A DNA stretch of 8,630 nt from Pseudomonadales bacterium (GCA_031277435.1 JAITMI010000205.1:1-8630), one strand, 5' to 3'; positions 1-7,210 are shown, counted from the first letter of the stretch. Numbers and translations are program-made. Notes: a model not told the origin generated them from the sequence alone.

Positions 1-1288
1 GCAGTTTTAGTTCCAAAATTGCCTCGGCCTGGCGCTCGCTGAGGCTGAAGCGCGCGATCAAGGCGGCCTTGGGCTGATCTTCGGTGCGGATGATGCGGAT
101 CACTTCGTCGATGTTGAGATAGGCGATCAACAAGGCTTCGAGAATGTGCAGGCGCGCCAGGATTTTATCGAGCCGGTGCTGCAAGCGGCGGGTGACGGTA
201 GCGAGGCGGAATTCCAGCCATTCCTTGAGAATTTCCAGCAGGTTTTTTACTCGCGGCAGGCCATTGATGCCAATCATGTTGAGGTTGACGCGGTAGCTGC
301 GTTCGAGATCGGTGCAGGTAAAAAGATGGCCCATCACCGCGTCAAGGTCGATGCGATTGGAGCGCGGTACGATGACGATGCGGGTAGGGTTTTCGTGGTC
401 GGATTCGTCGCGCAGATCAACGATCATCGGCAGTTTCTTTTTCTGCATTTGCGCCGCGATCTGTTCCAGCACCTTGGCGCCCGACACTTGATAGGGCAGC
501 GCGGTGATGACGATGTCGCCGTCTTCCTTGTGATACACGGCGCGGCATTTCACCTGGCCGCGGCCAGTGGTGTAGAGCGTGGCGATTTCCTGCGCGGGGG
601 TGATGATTTCGGCGGCGGTGGGGAAGTCCGGCGCTTGAATGTACTGCATCAAGTCGCTGATGCCGGCATCGGGATTGTCGAGCAGGTGGGCGCAGGCCGC
701 CGCCACTTCGCGCAGATTGTGCGGCGGAATGTCGGTGGCCATGCCTACCGCGATGCCGCTTGATCCGTTTAATAGAACATTCGGTAAACGCGCGGGCAAC
801 AGCGCGGGCTCTTCCAGTTCGCCGTCGAAATTGGGCTTCCAGTCCACGGTATTTTGCCCAAGTTCGCTCAATAGGATTTCGGCGTAGGGCTGCAAGCGCG
901 ATTCGGTGTAACGCATCGCGGCGAAGGATTTTGGATCGTCCGGTGAACCCCAGTTGCCCTGCCCGTCGATCAAGGGATAACGGTAAGAGAAAGGCTGCGC
1001 CATCAATACCATCGCTTCGTAACAGGCAGAATCGCCGTGCGGATGGAATTTACCGATCACATCGCCAATGGTGCGCGCCGATTTTTTGAACTTGGCGCTG
1101 TTTTTCAGGCCCAATTCGCTCATCGCGTACACGATGCGCCGCTGCACCGGTTTGAGGCCATCGCCAATATGCGGCAGCGCGCGGTCGTTGATGACGTACA
1201 TGGAGTAATTAAGATAAGACTGCTCGACGAAAGTGCGCAGCGGAATTTGTTCCAATCCTTCGTCGTTGAACGTAGTGGCGTCGGTCAT
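1..1288 (-). CDS. parC: DNA topoisomerase IV subunit A (ParC), 3' end beyond window
   Basis: ParC is the DNA breakage and rejoining subunit of topoisomerase IV, which with ParE decatenates daughter chromosomes. About 429 codons are visible, from ATG at 1288 to the window edge; the C-terminal DNA-wrapping domain lies outside. The N-terminus matches ParC closely: [10 protein letters not shown] at residues 24-33, [10 protein letters not shown] at 42-51, [13 protein letters not shown] at 82-94 and [10 protein letters not shown] at 123-132, where Tyr127 is the expected catalytic tyrosine. The quinolone-determining positions equivalent to E. coli Ser80 and Glu84 are Ser87 and Glu91, both the sensitive residues. 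[10 protein letters not shown] together with the parE neighbour separates it from GyrA. The ATG has only a weak Shine-Dalgarno; no other in-frame start fits the family N-terminus. It follows parE after 50 bases and is probably co-transcribed with it. Confidence 0.97.
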   Translation of the reverse strand, partial: MTDATTFNDEGLEQIPLRTFVEQSYLNYSMYVINDRALPHIGDGLKPVQRRIVYAMSELGLKNSAKFKKSARTIGDVIGKFHPHGDSACYEAMVLMAQPFSYRYPLIDGQGNWGSPDDPKSFAAMRYTESRLQPYAEILLSELGQNTVDWKPNFDGELEEPALLPARLPNVLLNGSSGIAVGMATDIPPHNLREVAAACAHLLDNPDAGISDLMQYIQAPDFPTAAEIITPAQEIATLYTTGRGQVKCRAVYHKEDGDIVITALPYQVSGAKVLEQIAAQMQKKKLPMIVDLRDESDHENPTRIVIVPRSNRIDLDAVMGHLFTCTDLERSYRVNLNMIGINGLPRVKNLLEILKEWLEFRLATVTRRLQHRLDKILARLHILEALLIAYLNIDEVIRIIRTEDQPKAALIARFSLSERQAEAILELKL

Positions 1289-1302
1289 GGCGGTGTGCGT
1301 CG

Positions 1303-1331
1303 CTTAGAATTCCCGCGTTGGGAATGACAAG
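1303..1331. repeat. Short palindromic intergenic repeat between parE and parC
   Basis: ATTCCC (1309-1314) and GGGAAT (1320-1325) form a perfect 6-bp stem around a 5-base loop, flanked by CTT and AAG at the outer ends. Read on the minus strand it contains TGTCATTCCC, the start of a dispersed intergenic repeat seen in many proteobacteria; this copy is short and looks degraded. It occupies most of the 50-base parE-parC gap. There is no following T-run, so it is not a standard terminator. Confidence 0.5.
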
Positions 1332-1338
1332 TAAAAAA

Positions 1339-3240
1339 TTATGACAATTCGGCCAGGTTGCCGCGCGCTTCGAGCCAGTCCTTGCGATCGGCGGCGCGTT
1401 TTTTGGCCAGCAGCATGTCCATCAGTTCGCGCGTGGGCTCAAATTCATCGACTTGCAATTGCACCAGGCGGCGGGTGTCGGGGTTCATGGTGGTTTCGCG
1501 CAGTTGCAAGGGGTTCATTTCGCCCAGGCCCTTGAAGCGCTGCACATTGGGTTTGCCGCGTTTGCCTTCGGCGCTGAAGCGGTCAAGAATGCCGTTTTTT
1601 TCGGCTTCATCGAGCGCGTAGAACACTTCCTTGCCGAGGTCGATGCGGTACAGGGGCGGCATCGCCACGAAGATGTGGCCGGCTTCCACCACGGGGCGGA
1701 AATGTTGCACGAACAGGGCGCTGAGCAAGGTGGCGATGTGCAGGCCGTCGGAATCGGCGTCGGCGAGGATGCAGATTTTGCCGTAGCGCAGGCCGCTTAA
1801 ATCGCTCGATCCTGGGTCAACGCCGATGGCGACGGCGATGTCGTGCACTTCCTGCGAGGCGAGAATTTCGCTGGAGCTGACTTCCCAGGTGTTCAATATC
1901 TTGCCGCGCAGCGGCATGATGGCCTGGGTTTCGCGGTCGCGCGCCTGTTTGGCGGAGCCGCCGGCGGAATCGCCTTCCACTAAAAATAATTCACCGCGTT
2001 TTACGTCCTGCGCGGAACAATCGGCCAATTTGCCTGGCAAGGCCGGGCCTTGGGTGATTTTTTTGCGCACTACCAGCTTGCTGGCCTTGAGGCGTTTTTG
2101 CGCGTTGTCGATGCACATTTGCGCCAGTTGTTCGGCTTCGGCGGTGTGCTGGTTGAGCCACAGGCTGAAGGCGTCCTTCACTACGCCGCCGACGAATACC
2201 GCGCATTGGCGCGAGGATAGCTTTTCCTTGGTCTGCCCGGAAAATTGTGGATCGAGCAGTTTGGATGACAGTACGAAACTGCAACGGTCCCAAATGTCTT
2301 CCGCCGCCAGTTTGATGCCGCGCGGTACCAGGTTGCGAAATTCGCAGAATTCGCGGATGGCTTCGATCAGGCCGGTGCGAAAACCGTTGACGTGGGTGCC
2401 GCCTTGCACGGTGGGAATCAGGTTGACGTAACTTTCGGTCAATAATTCGCCGCCTTCGGGCAGCCACAACACCGCCCAGTCCACCGCTTCTTCGTTGCCT
2501 TGCATGGCGCCGGTGAAGGGTTGTTCGGGCAAACACAGGTTATCGAGCGTGCTTTGTTTGAGATAGTCGGCGAGTCCATCTTCGTAACACCACTCGGCGC
2601 TGCGCGCTTTGTCGGCGCTGGCGGTGTTGTCGATAAAGCTCACATGCAGGCCGGGGCACAGCACGGCTTTGGCGCGCAGTACGTGCAGGAGGCGGCTGAT
2701 CGACACATTGGGCGAATCGAAATACTTGGGATCGGGCATGAAGCGCACCGTGGTGCCGGTGTTGCGCTGGCCGACTTTGTCGATGATGTCGAGTTCGGAT
2801 TTTTTGATGCCGTGGGCGAACGTCATGCGGTAGACGTTGCCGTTGCGCCGCACGCGCACTTCGAGCGCGCTGGAGAGGGCATTGACCACCGACACGCCTA
2901 CGCCATGCAGGCCGCCGGAGAATTTGTAATTATCGTTAGAAAATTTGCCGCCCGCGTGCAGGCGGGTGAGGATCAATTCCACGCCGCTGACTTTTTCCTC
3001 GGGATGGATGTCTACCGGCATACCGCGGCCATCGTCGGAGACTTCGACGCTGCCGTCTTTTTCCAGCGTGACGCTGATGTGGCTGGCGTAGCCGGCCAAG
3101 GCTTCATCGACGCAGTTGTCCACCACTTCCTGTACCAAGTGGTTAGGGCGGGTGGTGTCGGTGTACATGCCTGGGCGGCGCTTCACCGGGTCGAGCCCGC
3201 TGAGCACTTCGATGGAACCGGCGTTGTACTCTTTACTCAT
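1339..3240 (-). CDS. parE: DNA topoisomerase IV subunit B (ParE)
   Basis: ParE is the ATPase subunit of topoisomerase IV, working with ParC in the cytoplasm. The 633-residue length is normal for the family. The GHKL ATPase domain comes first: EVVDN at 38-42 (Glu38 the expected catalytic base), DDGRGMP at 69-75, and the ATP lid GGLHGVGVSVVNALS at 109-123. The transducer domain carries QGGTHVNGF (279-287) and QTKEKL (336-341), whose Lys338 should contact ATP. The TOPRIM domain holds EGDSAGG (422-428) and DADSDGLH (494-501), the metal-binding acidic residues. The C-terminus RFKGLGEMNP (568-577) is typical. GyrB is excluded by the short length, the lack of the GyrB insertion and the parC neighbour. 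ATG at 3240 has AAGGA seven bases upstream. It is preceded by a possible promoter at 3286-3291. Confidence 0.98.
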   Translation of the reverse strand: MSKEYNAGSIEVLSGLDPVKRRPGMYTDTTRPNHLVQEVVDNCVDEALAGYASHISVTLEKDGSVEVSDDGRGMPVDIHPEEKVSGVELILTRLHAGGKFSNDNYKFSGGLHGVGVSVVNALSSALEVRVRRNGNVYRMTFAHGIKKSELDIIDKVGQRNTGTTVRFMPDPKYFDSPNVSISRLLHVLRAKAVLCPGLHVSFIDNTASADKARSAEWCYEDGLADYLKQSTLDNLCLPEQPFTGAMQGNEEAVDWAVLWLPEGGELLTESYVNLIPTVQGGTHVNGFRTGLIEAIREFCEFRNLVPRGIKLAAEDIWDRCSFVLSSKLLDPQFSGQTKEKLSSRQCAVFVGGVVKDAFSLWLNQHTAEAEQLAQMCIDNAQKRLKASKLVVRKKITQGPALPGKLADCSAQDVKRGELFLVEGDSAGGSAKQARDRETQAIMPLRGKILNTWEVSSSEILASQEVHDIAVAIGVDPGSSDLSGLRYGKICILADADSDGLHIATLLSALFVQHFRPVVEAGHIFVAMPPLYRIDLGKEVFYALDEAEKNGILDRFSAEGKRGKPNVQRFKGLGEMNPLQLRETTMNPDTRRLVQLQVDEFEPTRELMDMLLAKKRAADRKDWLEARGNLAELS

Positions 3241-3285
3241 TGCGGTCCTTTGTCATTCTAGTCCGTTAGTGAATCAATCATTCAA

Positions 3286-3291
3286 ATTATA
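3286..3291 (-). promoter_or_regulatory. Possible parE -10 element
   Basis: A perfect TATAAT is read on the minus strand 46 bases before the parE start. No convincing -35 hexamer lies 16-18 bases upstream, where the sequence is GC-rich. A weak palindrome, TGAAT-N5-ATTCA at 3270-3284, falls near the start point this box would give. The site would let parE-parC be transcribed independently of cpdA, but the sequence alone does not settle it. Confidence 0.35.
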
Positions 3292-3324
3292 CAAAATCGC
3301 CGCGGCCCGGAGGCTTTTGCGGCG
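3292..3324 (-). terminator. Possible intrinsic terminator after cpdA
   Basis: Just after the cpdA stop (minus strand) CGCCGC (3319-3324) can pair with GCGGCG (3298-3303) across a 15-base loop, followed by ATTTTG at 3297-3292. The stem is short, the loop long and the T-run weak, so termination would be partial at best. It sits directly before the parE -10 candidate, consistent with a transcription-unit boundary between cpdA and parE. Confidence 0.3.
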
Positions 3325-3332
3325 GCGGCAGG

Positions 3333-4121
3333 TTAATGGCCGTTACTCGATAAATCAACCACGCGCCGCACGCCGCTGGTGAAATTGCCATCGGCGCACA
3401 GTTCCAGCCAGCGGTAACCGGGGCCGAGCGTATCGAGCGCGAAATCCTCGCTGACGGGCGCGAATTGCACCGAGGTGGCGGGCGCGCCGAGATAGAGCAC
3501 GCCGTTGCGCCTGTGTTCAAATTCGTGGTGGATGTGGCCAAACAGCACCAGCCGCACGCGGGGGCAAGCATCAAGACGCGCGAATAAAGCCTCGGGATTA
3601 CGCAAGGCATGGCGCTGCAACCACGGCGCCTGGGTTGGCACCGGGTGGTGGTGCAGGCAGATCACTAGCGCCTCACTGCCCTGGGCGAGTTCGGCATCGA
3701 GCGCCGCCAGTTCAGCGGCGCAGAGTTCGCCGTGGGAGACGCCTGCCACGGCGCTATTGAGCAGAATCACGCGCCAGCCGGGCAGCGAAAACGCGCGGGC
3801 GAAACAGGGATGTGCTATCCCTCGCGCCGCGTGCATCGCCGAGAGAGAATCGTGATTGCCGGGCAGCCAGTAATAGGGCGTGCGCAGGGCATCCAGCGCC
3901 TGGCCGAGATGGTGATAGCTGGCGAGGCTTTCGTCCTGGCTGAGATCGCCGGTGCACAGAATGCCGGCGAGCGCCGGTTCATTGGCGCGAATAGCCTGCA
4001 ATACCGCGCGCAGGCCCGCCGCGCAATTCATACCATCGAGCGTGCCGCTTGCCTCGGCATACAGATGCAGGTCCGAGATTTGGACCAATCGGCTAAGGTG
4101 CATGGGAGTTGTTGGCGTCAC
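3333..4121 (-). CDS. cpdA: 3',5'-cyclic-AMP phosphodiesterase (CpdA-type metallophosphoesterase)
   Basis: It likely hydrolyses cAMP to AMP in the cytoplasm, lowering CRP-dependent signalling. The 262-residue product has the class III phosphodiesterase motifs in order: QISDLHL (Asp and His ligands) near residues 14-20, GDLSQD near 58-63, GNHD near 88-91, HHHP near 156-159 and GHIHHEF near 195-201. These are the metal ligands of calcineurin-like enzymes. The start is GTG at 4121: AAAGGAG (4134-4128) lies six bases upstream, while the in-frame ATG at 4103 has no ribosome binding site. It follows yqiB after 24 bases and probably shares its mRNA. The same neighbours flank cpdA in E. coli, which supports CpdA over a generic metallophosphoesterase. 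Substrate specificity is inferred. Confidence 0.9.
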   Translation of the reverse strand: MTPTTPMHLSRLVQISDLHLYAEASGTLDGMNCAAGLRAVLQAIRANEPALAGILCTGDLSQDESLASYHHLGQALDALRTPYYWLPGNHDSLSAMHAARGIAHPCFARAFSLPGWRVILLNSAVAGVSHGELCAAELAALDAELAQGSEALVICLHHHPVPTQAPWLQRHALRNPEALFARLDACPRVRLVLFGHIHHEFEHRRNGVLYLGAPATSVQFAPVSEDFALDTLGPGYRWLELCADGNFTSGVRRVVDLSSNGH

Positions 4122-4127
4122 GGGCCG

Positions 4128-4134
4128 CTCCTTT
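4128..4134 (-). promoter_or_regulatory. Strong ribosome binding site deciding the GTG start of cpdA
   Basis: AAAGGAG on the minus strand is six bases from GTG at 4121. It lies inside the 24-base yqiB-cpdA gap. It favours GTG over the later ATG at 4103. Confidence 0.75.
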
Positions 4135-4145
4135 GCCGCGCTCGG

Positions 4146-4664
4146 TCATACCAAATCTGGCGCCGCCTGGCGCGGCGGCGCGGGATGTTCGCCCAGGCCG
4201 CATTCCAGGCACAGTTGCAAACATTCGGCCAAAAATTGGTTCACTTGTTCCTTTTCGTCGGGATTGAAGGCCGCCGAGGCGCCGAGCACGGTGACGAATC
4301 CGCTGATGGCGCGGCCCTGATAGCTGATGACTTCGGCGGTGGCGGCGTCGTGATAGAGGCGCACCAGGAGCAAGGGCGGCTGGTAGTAGGGGTGCGTCAT
4401 GCCGCCCCGGCAATCGCTCAGATACAGGCGCACGGTGCTGGTGTAGCGGCTTTGTTCCACAACGCTCAATTCCACTTGCGCCAGCGGCACGCCGCTTTTG
4501 CCGGCCAGGCCGATGGCGCGCGTCTGGCCGAGGCCGCTATCTGGTAACAGTTTGCGCAGGCGCAGATAGTTGGCGTCGCACACGGCCATGGCCGCGCTGA
4601 GGTCGATGGGATGGCGCCGCAAGGGCAACTCGCGCCGGCCAAGCCGGATGCTGCTGGACATCAT
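4146..4664 (-). CDS. yqiB: DUF1249 family protein (YqiB)
   Basis: This is a conserved gammaproteobacterial protein of unknown biochemical role. The 172-residue product aligns by eye with E. coli YqiB: NYLRLRKLLP near residues 31-40, a SRYTSTVRLYLSD stretch near 71-83, LLLVRLYHDAATAEVISYQG near 97-116, and DEKEQVNQFLAECLQLCLECG near 136-156, a strong family signature. No signal peptide or membrane segment is seen, so it should be cytoplasmic. It is about 30 residues longer than E. coli YqiB, at both ends. The start is one of two adjacent ATG codons (4664, 4661) with only a weak GGG upstream; translation may be coupled to nudF, whose reconstructed stop is 39 bases before. The nudF-yqiB-cpdA order is conserved in E. 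coli. Confidence 0.92.
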   Translation of the reverse strand: MMSSSIRLGRRELPLRRHPIDLSAAMAVCDANYLRLRKLLPDSGLGQTRAIGLAGKSGVPLAQVELSVVEQSRYTSTVRLYLSDCRGGMTHPYYQPPLLLVRLYHDAATAEVISYQGRAISGFVTVLGASAAFNPDEKEQVNQFLAECLQLCLECGLGEHPAPPRQAAPDLV

Positions 4665-4703
4665 ATAAAACGAAACCCTGGTGGGTTGATTTAGAACGCT
4701 AAG

Positions 4704-4847
4704 TTAATTTTCGGCGAGCGCGGCGCGCACCTCAGGCAGATTCAATTGCAACCACTGTAACGCGATCAGCGTCATCGCGTTGCGGATGCGGCCCTCGCGC
4801 AAGCCCGCCAGGGCCACGGCGCGATCAAGCACATGAGAACGGATGTT
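4704..4847 (-). pseudogene. nudF: Displaced C-terminal part of NudF (frame -1 relative to its N-terminus)
   Basis: In the frame ending at stop 4704 the reading from 4847 gives NIRSHVLDRA and then RIRNAMTLIALQWLQLNL, which matches the end of E. coli ADP-ribose pyrophosphatase (NEDIRVHVVSREQA, then KIDNAASVIALQWLQLH). This tail has no start of its own in a sensible place. It joins the upstream part if one A is added in the minus-strand run GGAAAC, where only three A residues remain (plus-strand TTT at 4846-4848). With the base restored the product would be 212 residues, the usual family size. Confidence 0.85.
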
Positions 4848-5341
4848 TCCGATTCCGCCGCCAGCCCAAAAATGCCGCCGGTGGTACGCCGCGCGTCGAA
4901 ACGGCCGCAAAATACGCTGATTCTTTCGTCGCTGCCGCCGGGGCTGTTGTAATACTCGGCCACCTTGAGCAGCGGCGTTTGCACGTCCACGCCGGCTTCT
5001 TCCCAGGCTTCGCGGCTGGCGACTTGCTCGGGCGTTTCGTCCGTATCCAAGAGCCCCGCCACCAGTTCCAAGGCCCAGGGGCCGCCGTGTTCATCATGCA
5101 GACAGCCGACGCGGAACTGCTCGACGAGCAGCACCTTATCCAAATGAGGGTCGTATAACAAGACGCCGATGCCGCGCTGGCGCACCAACACTTCGCGCTG
5201 GAATTCGCGGCTGTAACCGCCCTCGAACAAGCGGCATTTGAAGCGGTAGCGGTCGATCTTCAAAAAGCCGTCGTAGAGGCGCTCATGCGCCAGAACCTCG
5301 GCGGCATCGGTGCCAAACGCGGGGGCGGGAAACTCGGACAT
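4772..5341 (-). CDS. nudF: ADP-ribose diphosphatase NudF, frameshifted in its last quarter
   Basis: This Nudix hydrolase should split ADP-ribose to AMP and ribose 5-phosphate in the cytoplasm. Numbering from ATG 5353, a perfect Nudix box runs from Gly100 to Val122 (G-x5-E-x7-RE-x2-EE-x-G-V), with catalytic Glu115, Glu118 and Glu119. SPGGSDE follows at 137-143; Pro138, 16 residues after the box, is the mark of ADP-ribose hydrolases. Family similarity continues through GIFGLAAESE to residue 169, then changes to an unrelated 24-residue tail ending at 4772, while the proper C-terminus continues in another frame to 4704. ATG 5341 is preferred because GGAG lies six bases upstream; ATG 5353 is possible. 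The break falls at the loop that supplies the catalytic base in the E. coli enzyme (Glu162 there) and removes the final strands and helices, so the product is probably inactive unless the missing base is an assembly error. Confidence 0.85.
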   Translation of the reverse strand: MSEFPAPAFGTDAAEVLAHERLYDGFLKIDRYRFKCRLFEGGYSREFQREVLVRQRGIGVLLYDPHLDKVLLVEQFRVGCLHDEHGGPWALELVAGLLDTDETPEQVASREAWEEAGVDVQTPLLKVAEYYNSPGGSDERISVFCGRFDARRTTGGIFGLAAESETSVLMCLIAPWPWRACARAASATR

Positions 5342-5597
5342 TGGCGGCTCCATTCATCACTCTTATTCCGCCAGTACGCGGACGGGCGGCAGAATCCGGA
5401 TTTGCCCGGTATAATGCAAGGCATTTTTGGCCAGGGAGTTTTCACGCTCAGCTTCTACCGGCTCGCGCGGGCGGCCAGCACTTGGCGGATTTCGCCAACA
5501 GTTGCACGCTCGCGCGCTACCTCAGGCAGGGTCTGAACGGAAAACTTCTTTCTCATCATGGACTTGAGATTTCATCTTGCGGTGGCATGGAATGTGC

Positions 5598-5615
5598 TTT
5601 AGCTCTTTTAGCTCT
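5598..5615. repeat. Tandem duplication, 9-bp unit x2
   Basis: TTTAGCTCT occurs twice head to tail (5598-5606 and 5607-5615), with both copies identical. It lies in the nudF-tolC gap, upstream of the tolC promoter candidate. Confidence 0.85.
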
Positions 5616-5626
5616 ATCAGACAGTG

Positions 5627-5652
5627 CTATCCAACAACTCTATCCAACAACG
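5627..5652. repeat. Tandem duplication, 13-bp unit x2
   Basis: CTATCCAACAACT (5627-5639) is followed directly by CTATCCAACAACG (5640-5652), differing only in the last base. It lies 11 bases after the 9-bp duplication, so this stretch has probably undergone replication slippage. Confidence 0.85.
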
Positions 5653-5717
5653 CTTCAACTAGCGCCGCCAAGCCCCTGAAAAACCACCACAAGCTACCCT
5701 TTTATCGTATTTATAAC

Positions 5718-5745
5718 TTGACCCAAGACGCTAACGCCATAAACT
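5718..5745 (+). promoter_or_regulatory. Candidate sigma-70 promoter for tolC
   Basis: TTGACC (5718-5723, five of six matches to the -35 consensus) is followed after 16 bases by TAAACT (5740-5745, four of six matches to the -10). Transcription would start near 5752 and leave a leader of about 38 bases before the tolC ATG. A second possible -10, TATAAC at 5712-5717, lacks a -35. Confidence 0.45.
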
Positions 5746-5760
5746 GACCCGCCAGTCAGT
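5743..5760. promoter_or_regulatory. 18-bp palindrome, operator candidate over the tolC start site
   Basis: ACTGAC-N6-GTCAGT is a perfect inverted repeat that overlaps the end of the -10 candidate and the predicted transcription start. Its size, symmetry and position are what a dimeric repressor operator would show, and ACTGAC/GTCAGT half-sites resemble sites of some TetR-family efflux repressors. No regulator gene is in the window. The palindrome is seen; the repressor is inferred. Confidence 0.45.
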
Positions 5761-5789
5761 CACGGCAACGACCATCCGAGGATGTTTTC

Positions 5790-7190
5790 ATGCGAGTACC
5801 CGCAATCTCCCGCCTCCAGCACGCGCTTGGCATCGCGCTTCTGAGCCTGGGCAGCGCCAGCGCCCTGGCCGACGACCTGCTCGATATTTTTAACCTGGCG
5901 GCCAATAACGACCCCACCATCCGCCAGGCGCGCGCCAATTACAACGCCGCGCACACCGTTATCGACCAAGGCCGGGCGCTGCTGTTGCCCAGCATCGACC
6001 TCAACGCCAGCGCCTCGCGCGATACCTCGGGCCTGGTTAAAGCGCCGCCTGATACTGGAACTCCCAGTCTGTTTCCGCGCCCGGTGCACGATTTCGGCAA
6101 TGGTTATACCAACAAAAGCTGGGGCTTGAGCTTGCGTCAGGCGCTGTTCAACGCCGAAGCCTGGTACTCCTTCAATTCCGCGCGCAAAAGCGATGAAGCC
6201 GCCGCGGTGAGCCTGGCCAGCGCCGAACAGGAATTGATCATGCGCGTGGCCAACGCCTATTTCAGCGTGCTGCGCAGCCAGACCAATCTCGCCACTTTCA
6301 CCTCCGAGGAAGCCGCCGCGCAAAGCGTTCTGGAACAGACGCAGCAGCGCTTCGACGTGGGCTTGGTGGCCATCACCGACGTTTACGACAGCCAGGCCAA
6401 CGCCGACCTCGCCAGCGTCAACCGTCTGGTGGAGGAAAACAATCTCAGCCAAAGTCTCGAAGCGCTCGAAGCCATCACCGGCCAGCCGCATAGCGACGTG
6501 GACGGGCTCGCCAGCGACTTTCCCATCGTCAACAGCGACATGCCGATGGACGACTGGATGACCGCCGCCATGAGCAATAATCTGGCGATCCGCGCCGCCC
6601 AGCTTGATCTCGAAGCGCGCCAGGAAGACGCCAAGGCCGCCAAGGCCCGGCTCTACCCCACCGCCGACCTCAACATGAACTATAACTGGAACCAATCCGG
6701 CAGCCCGCTCAACCTCACCGGCTCTGGCCTCGCGAGCGAAGGCACCTCGATCGGCGTCAACCTGAGCGTGCCGATTTTCGCCGGCGGCCTCAACGCCTCG
6801 CGCCTGCGCCAAGCCTATTACACCCGCGACGCCAGCGAAGAAGCGCTGCTCAAATCACGCCGCGACAGCACCCAAAGCGTGCGCAACGCCTACCGCGGCG
6901 TGGAAACCAACGTGCGCGCCGTCGCGGCCCGCGCGCGCGCCATCGTCTCCGCCCAAAGCGCGCTCGACGCCACTCAGGTAGGCGCTGAAGTCGGCACCCG
7001 CAACGTAGTGGACGTAGTGCTCGCCCAACGCTCGCTCTACCAAGCCCAACGCGACTACGCCAACGCCCGCTACGACTACGTGATCGCCAGCCTCTCGCTC
7101 AAACAAGCCGCCGGCACCCTGAGCCCGCAGGACGTGATCGACCTCAACGAATGGCTGCAAAGCGGCGCTTCGGCGGTGCCGGCGCCGTAA
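5790..7190 (+). CDS. tolC: TolC family outer-membrane channel protein
   Basis: TolC trimers form an outer-membrane beta-barrel with a long periplasmic alpha-helical duct that joins inner-membrane pumps for drug efflux and type I secretion. The 466-residue product has a signal peptide of about 27 residues ending SALA before DD. The two-fold internal repeat of the family is visible: RFDVGLVAITDVYDSQAN at 187-204 and AEVGTRNVVDVVLAQRSL at 399-416, each followed by a long helix rich in Ala, Gln and charged residues. SVPIFAGGLNASRLRQA at 326-342 is the conserved strand-to-helix junction of the second half. It lacks the long C-terminal tail of E. coli TolC. GAGGA at 5778-5782 is seven bases before ATG. 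It is divergent from nudF, as in E. coli, which favours housekeeping TolC over a specialised type I secretion exporter. An operator-like palindrome lies upstream. Confidence 0.93.
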   Translation: MRVPAISRLQHALGIALLSLGSASALADDLLDIFNLAANNDPTIRQARANYNAAHTVIDQGRALLLPSIDLNASASRDTSGLVKAPPDTGTPSLFPRPVHDFGNGYTNKSWGLSLRQALFNAEAWYSFNSARKSDEAAAVSLASAEQELIMRVANAYFSVLRSQTNLATFTSEEAAAQSVLEQTQQRFDVGLVAITDVYDSQANADLASVNRLVEENNLSQSLEALEAITGQPHSDVDGLASDFPIVNSDMPMDDWMTAAMSNNLAIRAAQLDLEARQEDAKAAKARLYPTADLNMNYNWNQSGSPLNLTGSGLASEGTSIGVNLSVPIFAGGLNASRLRQAYYTRDASEEALLKSRRDSTQSVRNAYRGVETNVRAVAARARAIVSAQSALDATQVGAEVGTRNVVDVVLAQRSLYQAQRDYANARYDYVIASLSLKQAAGTLSPQDVIDLNEWLQSGASAVPAP

Positions 7191-7210
7191 ATAAAATCGC
7201 AACTAAATAG

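Larger units (their letters stand above)
5354..5789. other. Divergent intergenic region nudF / tolC
   Basis: This 436-base gap separates two divergent genes and must hold the promoters of both. On the plus strand a perfect TATAAT stands at 5410-5415, but no -35 hexamer precedes it. No convincing nudF promoter was found. A 34-codon minus-strand reading frame (5455-5559) starts with two ATG codons but has no ribosome binding site; it begins MMRKKFSVQTLPEVA and matches nothing I recognise. Two tandem duplications lie at 5598-5652 and the tolC control sites at 5718-5760; these are listed separately. Confidence 0.6.

Noticed and set aside
1991..2536. 181-codon same-strand frame inside parE
   Set aside because: It is an out-of-frame reading of parE, very rich in Arg and His; parE itself is unbroken there.
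2500..3261. 253-codon open frame antisense to parE
   Set aside because: It lies fully over the ParE ATPase domain, has no recognisable motif and shows the composition typical of antisense frames in GC-rich genes.
5410..5415. Perfect TATAAT as a plus-strand promoter
   Set aside because: No -35 hexamer at 16-18 bases and no plus-strand gene starts nearby; tolC has a better promoter candidate closer to it. Kept only as a remark.
5760..6812. 350-codon open frame antisense to tolC
   Set aside because: It is an antisense shadow: tolC on the other strand has a signal peptide, family motifs and a ribosome binding site, while this frame has a Gly/Ala/Val/His-rich composition with no domain and no ribosome binding site. 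GC-biased third positions explain the lack of stops.
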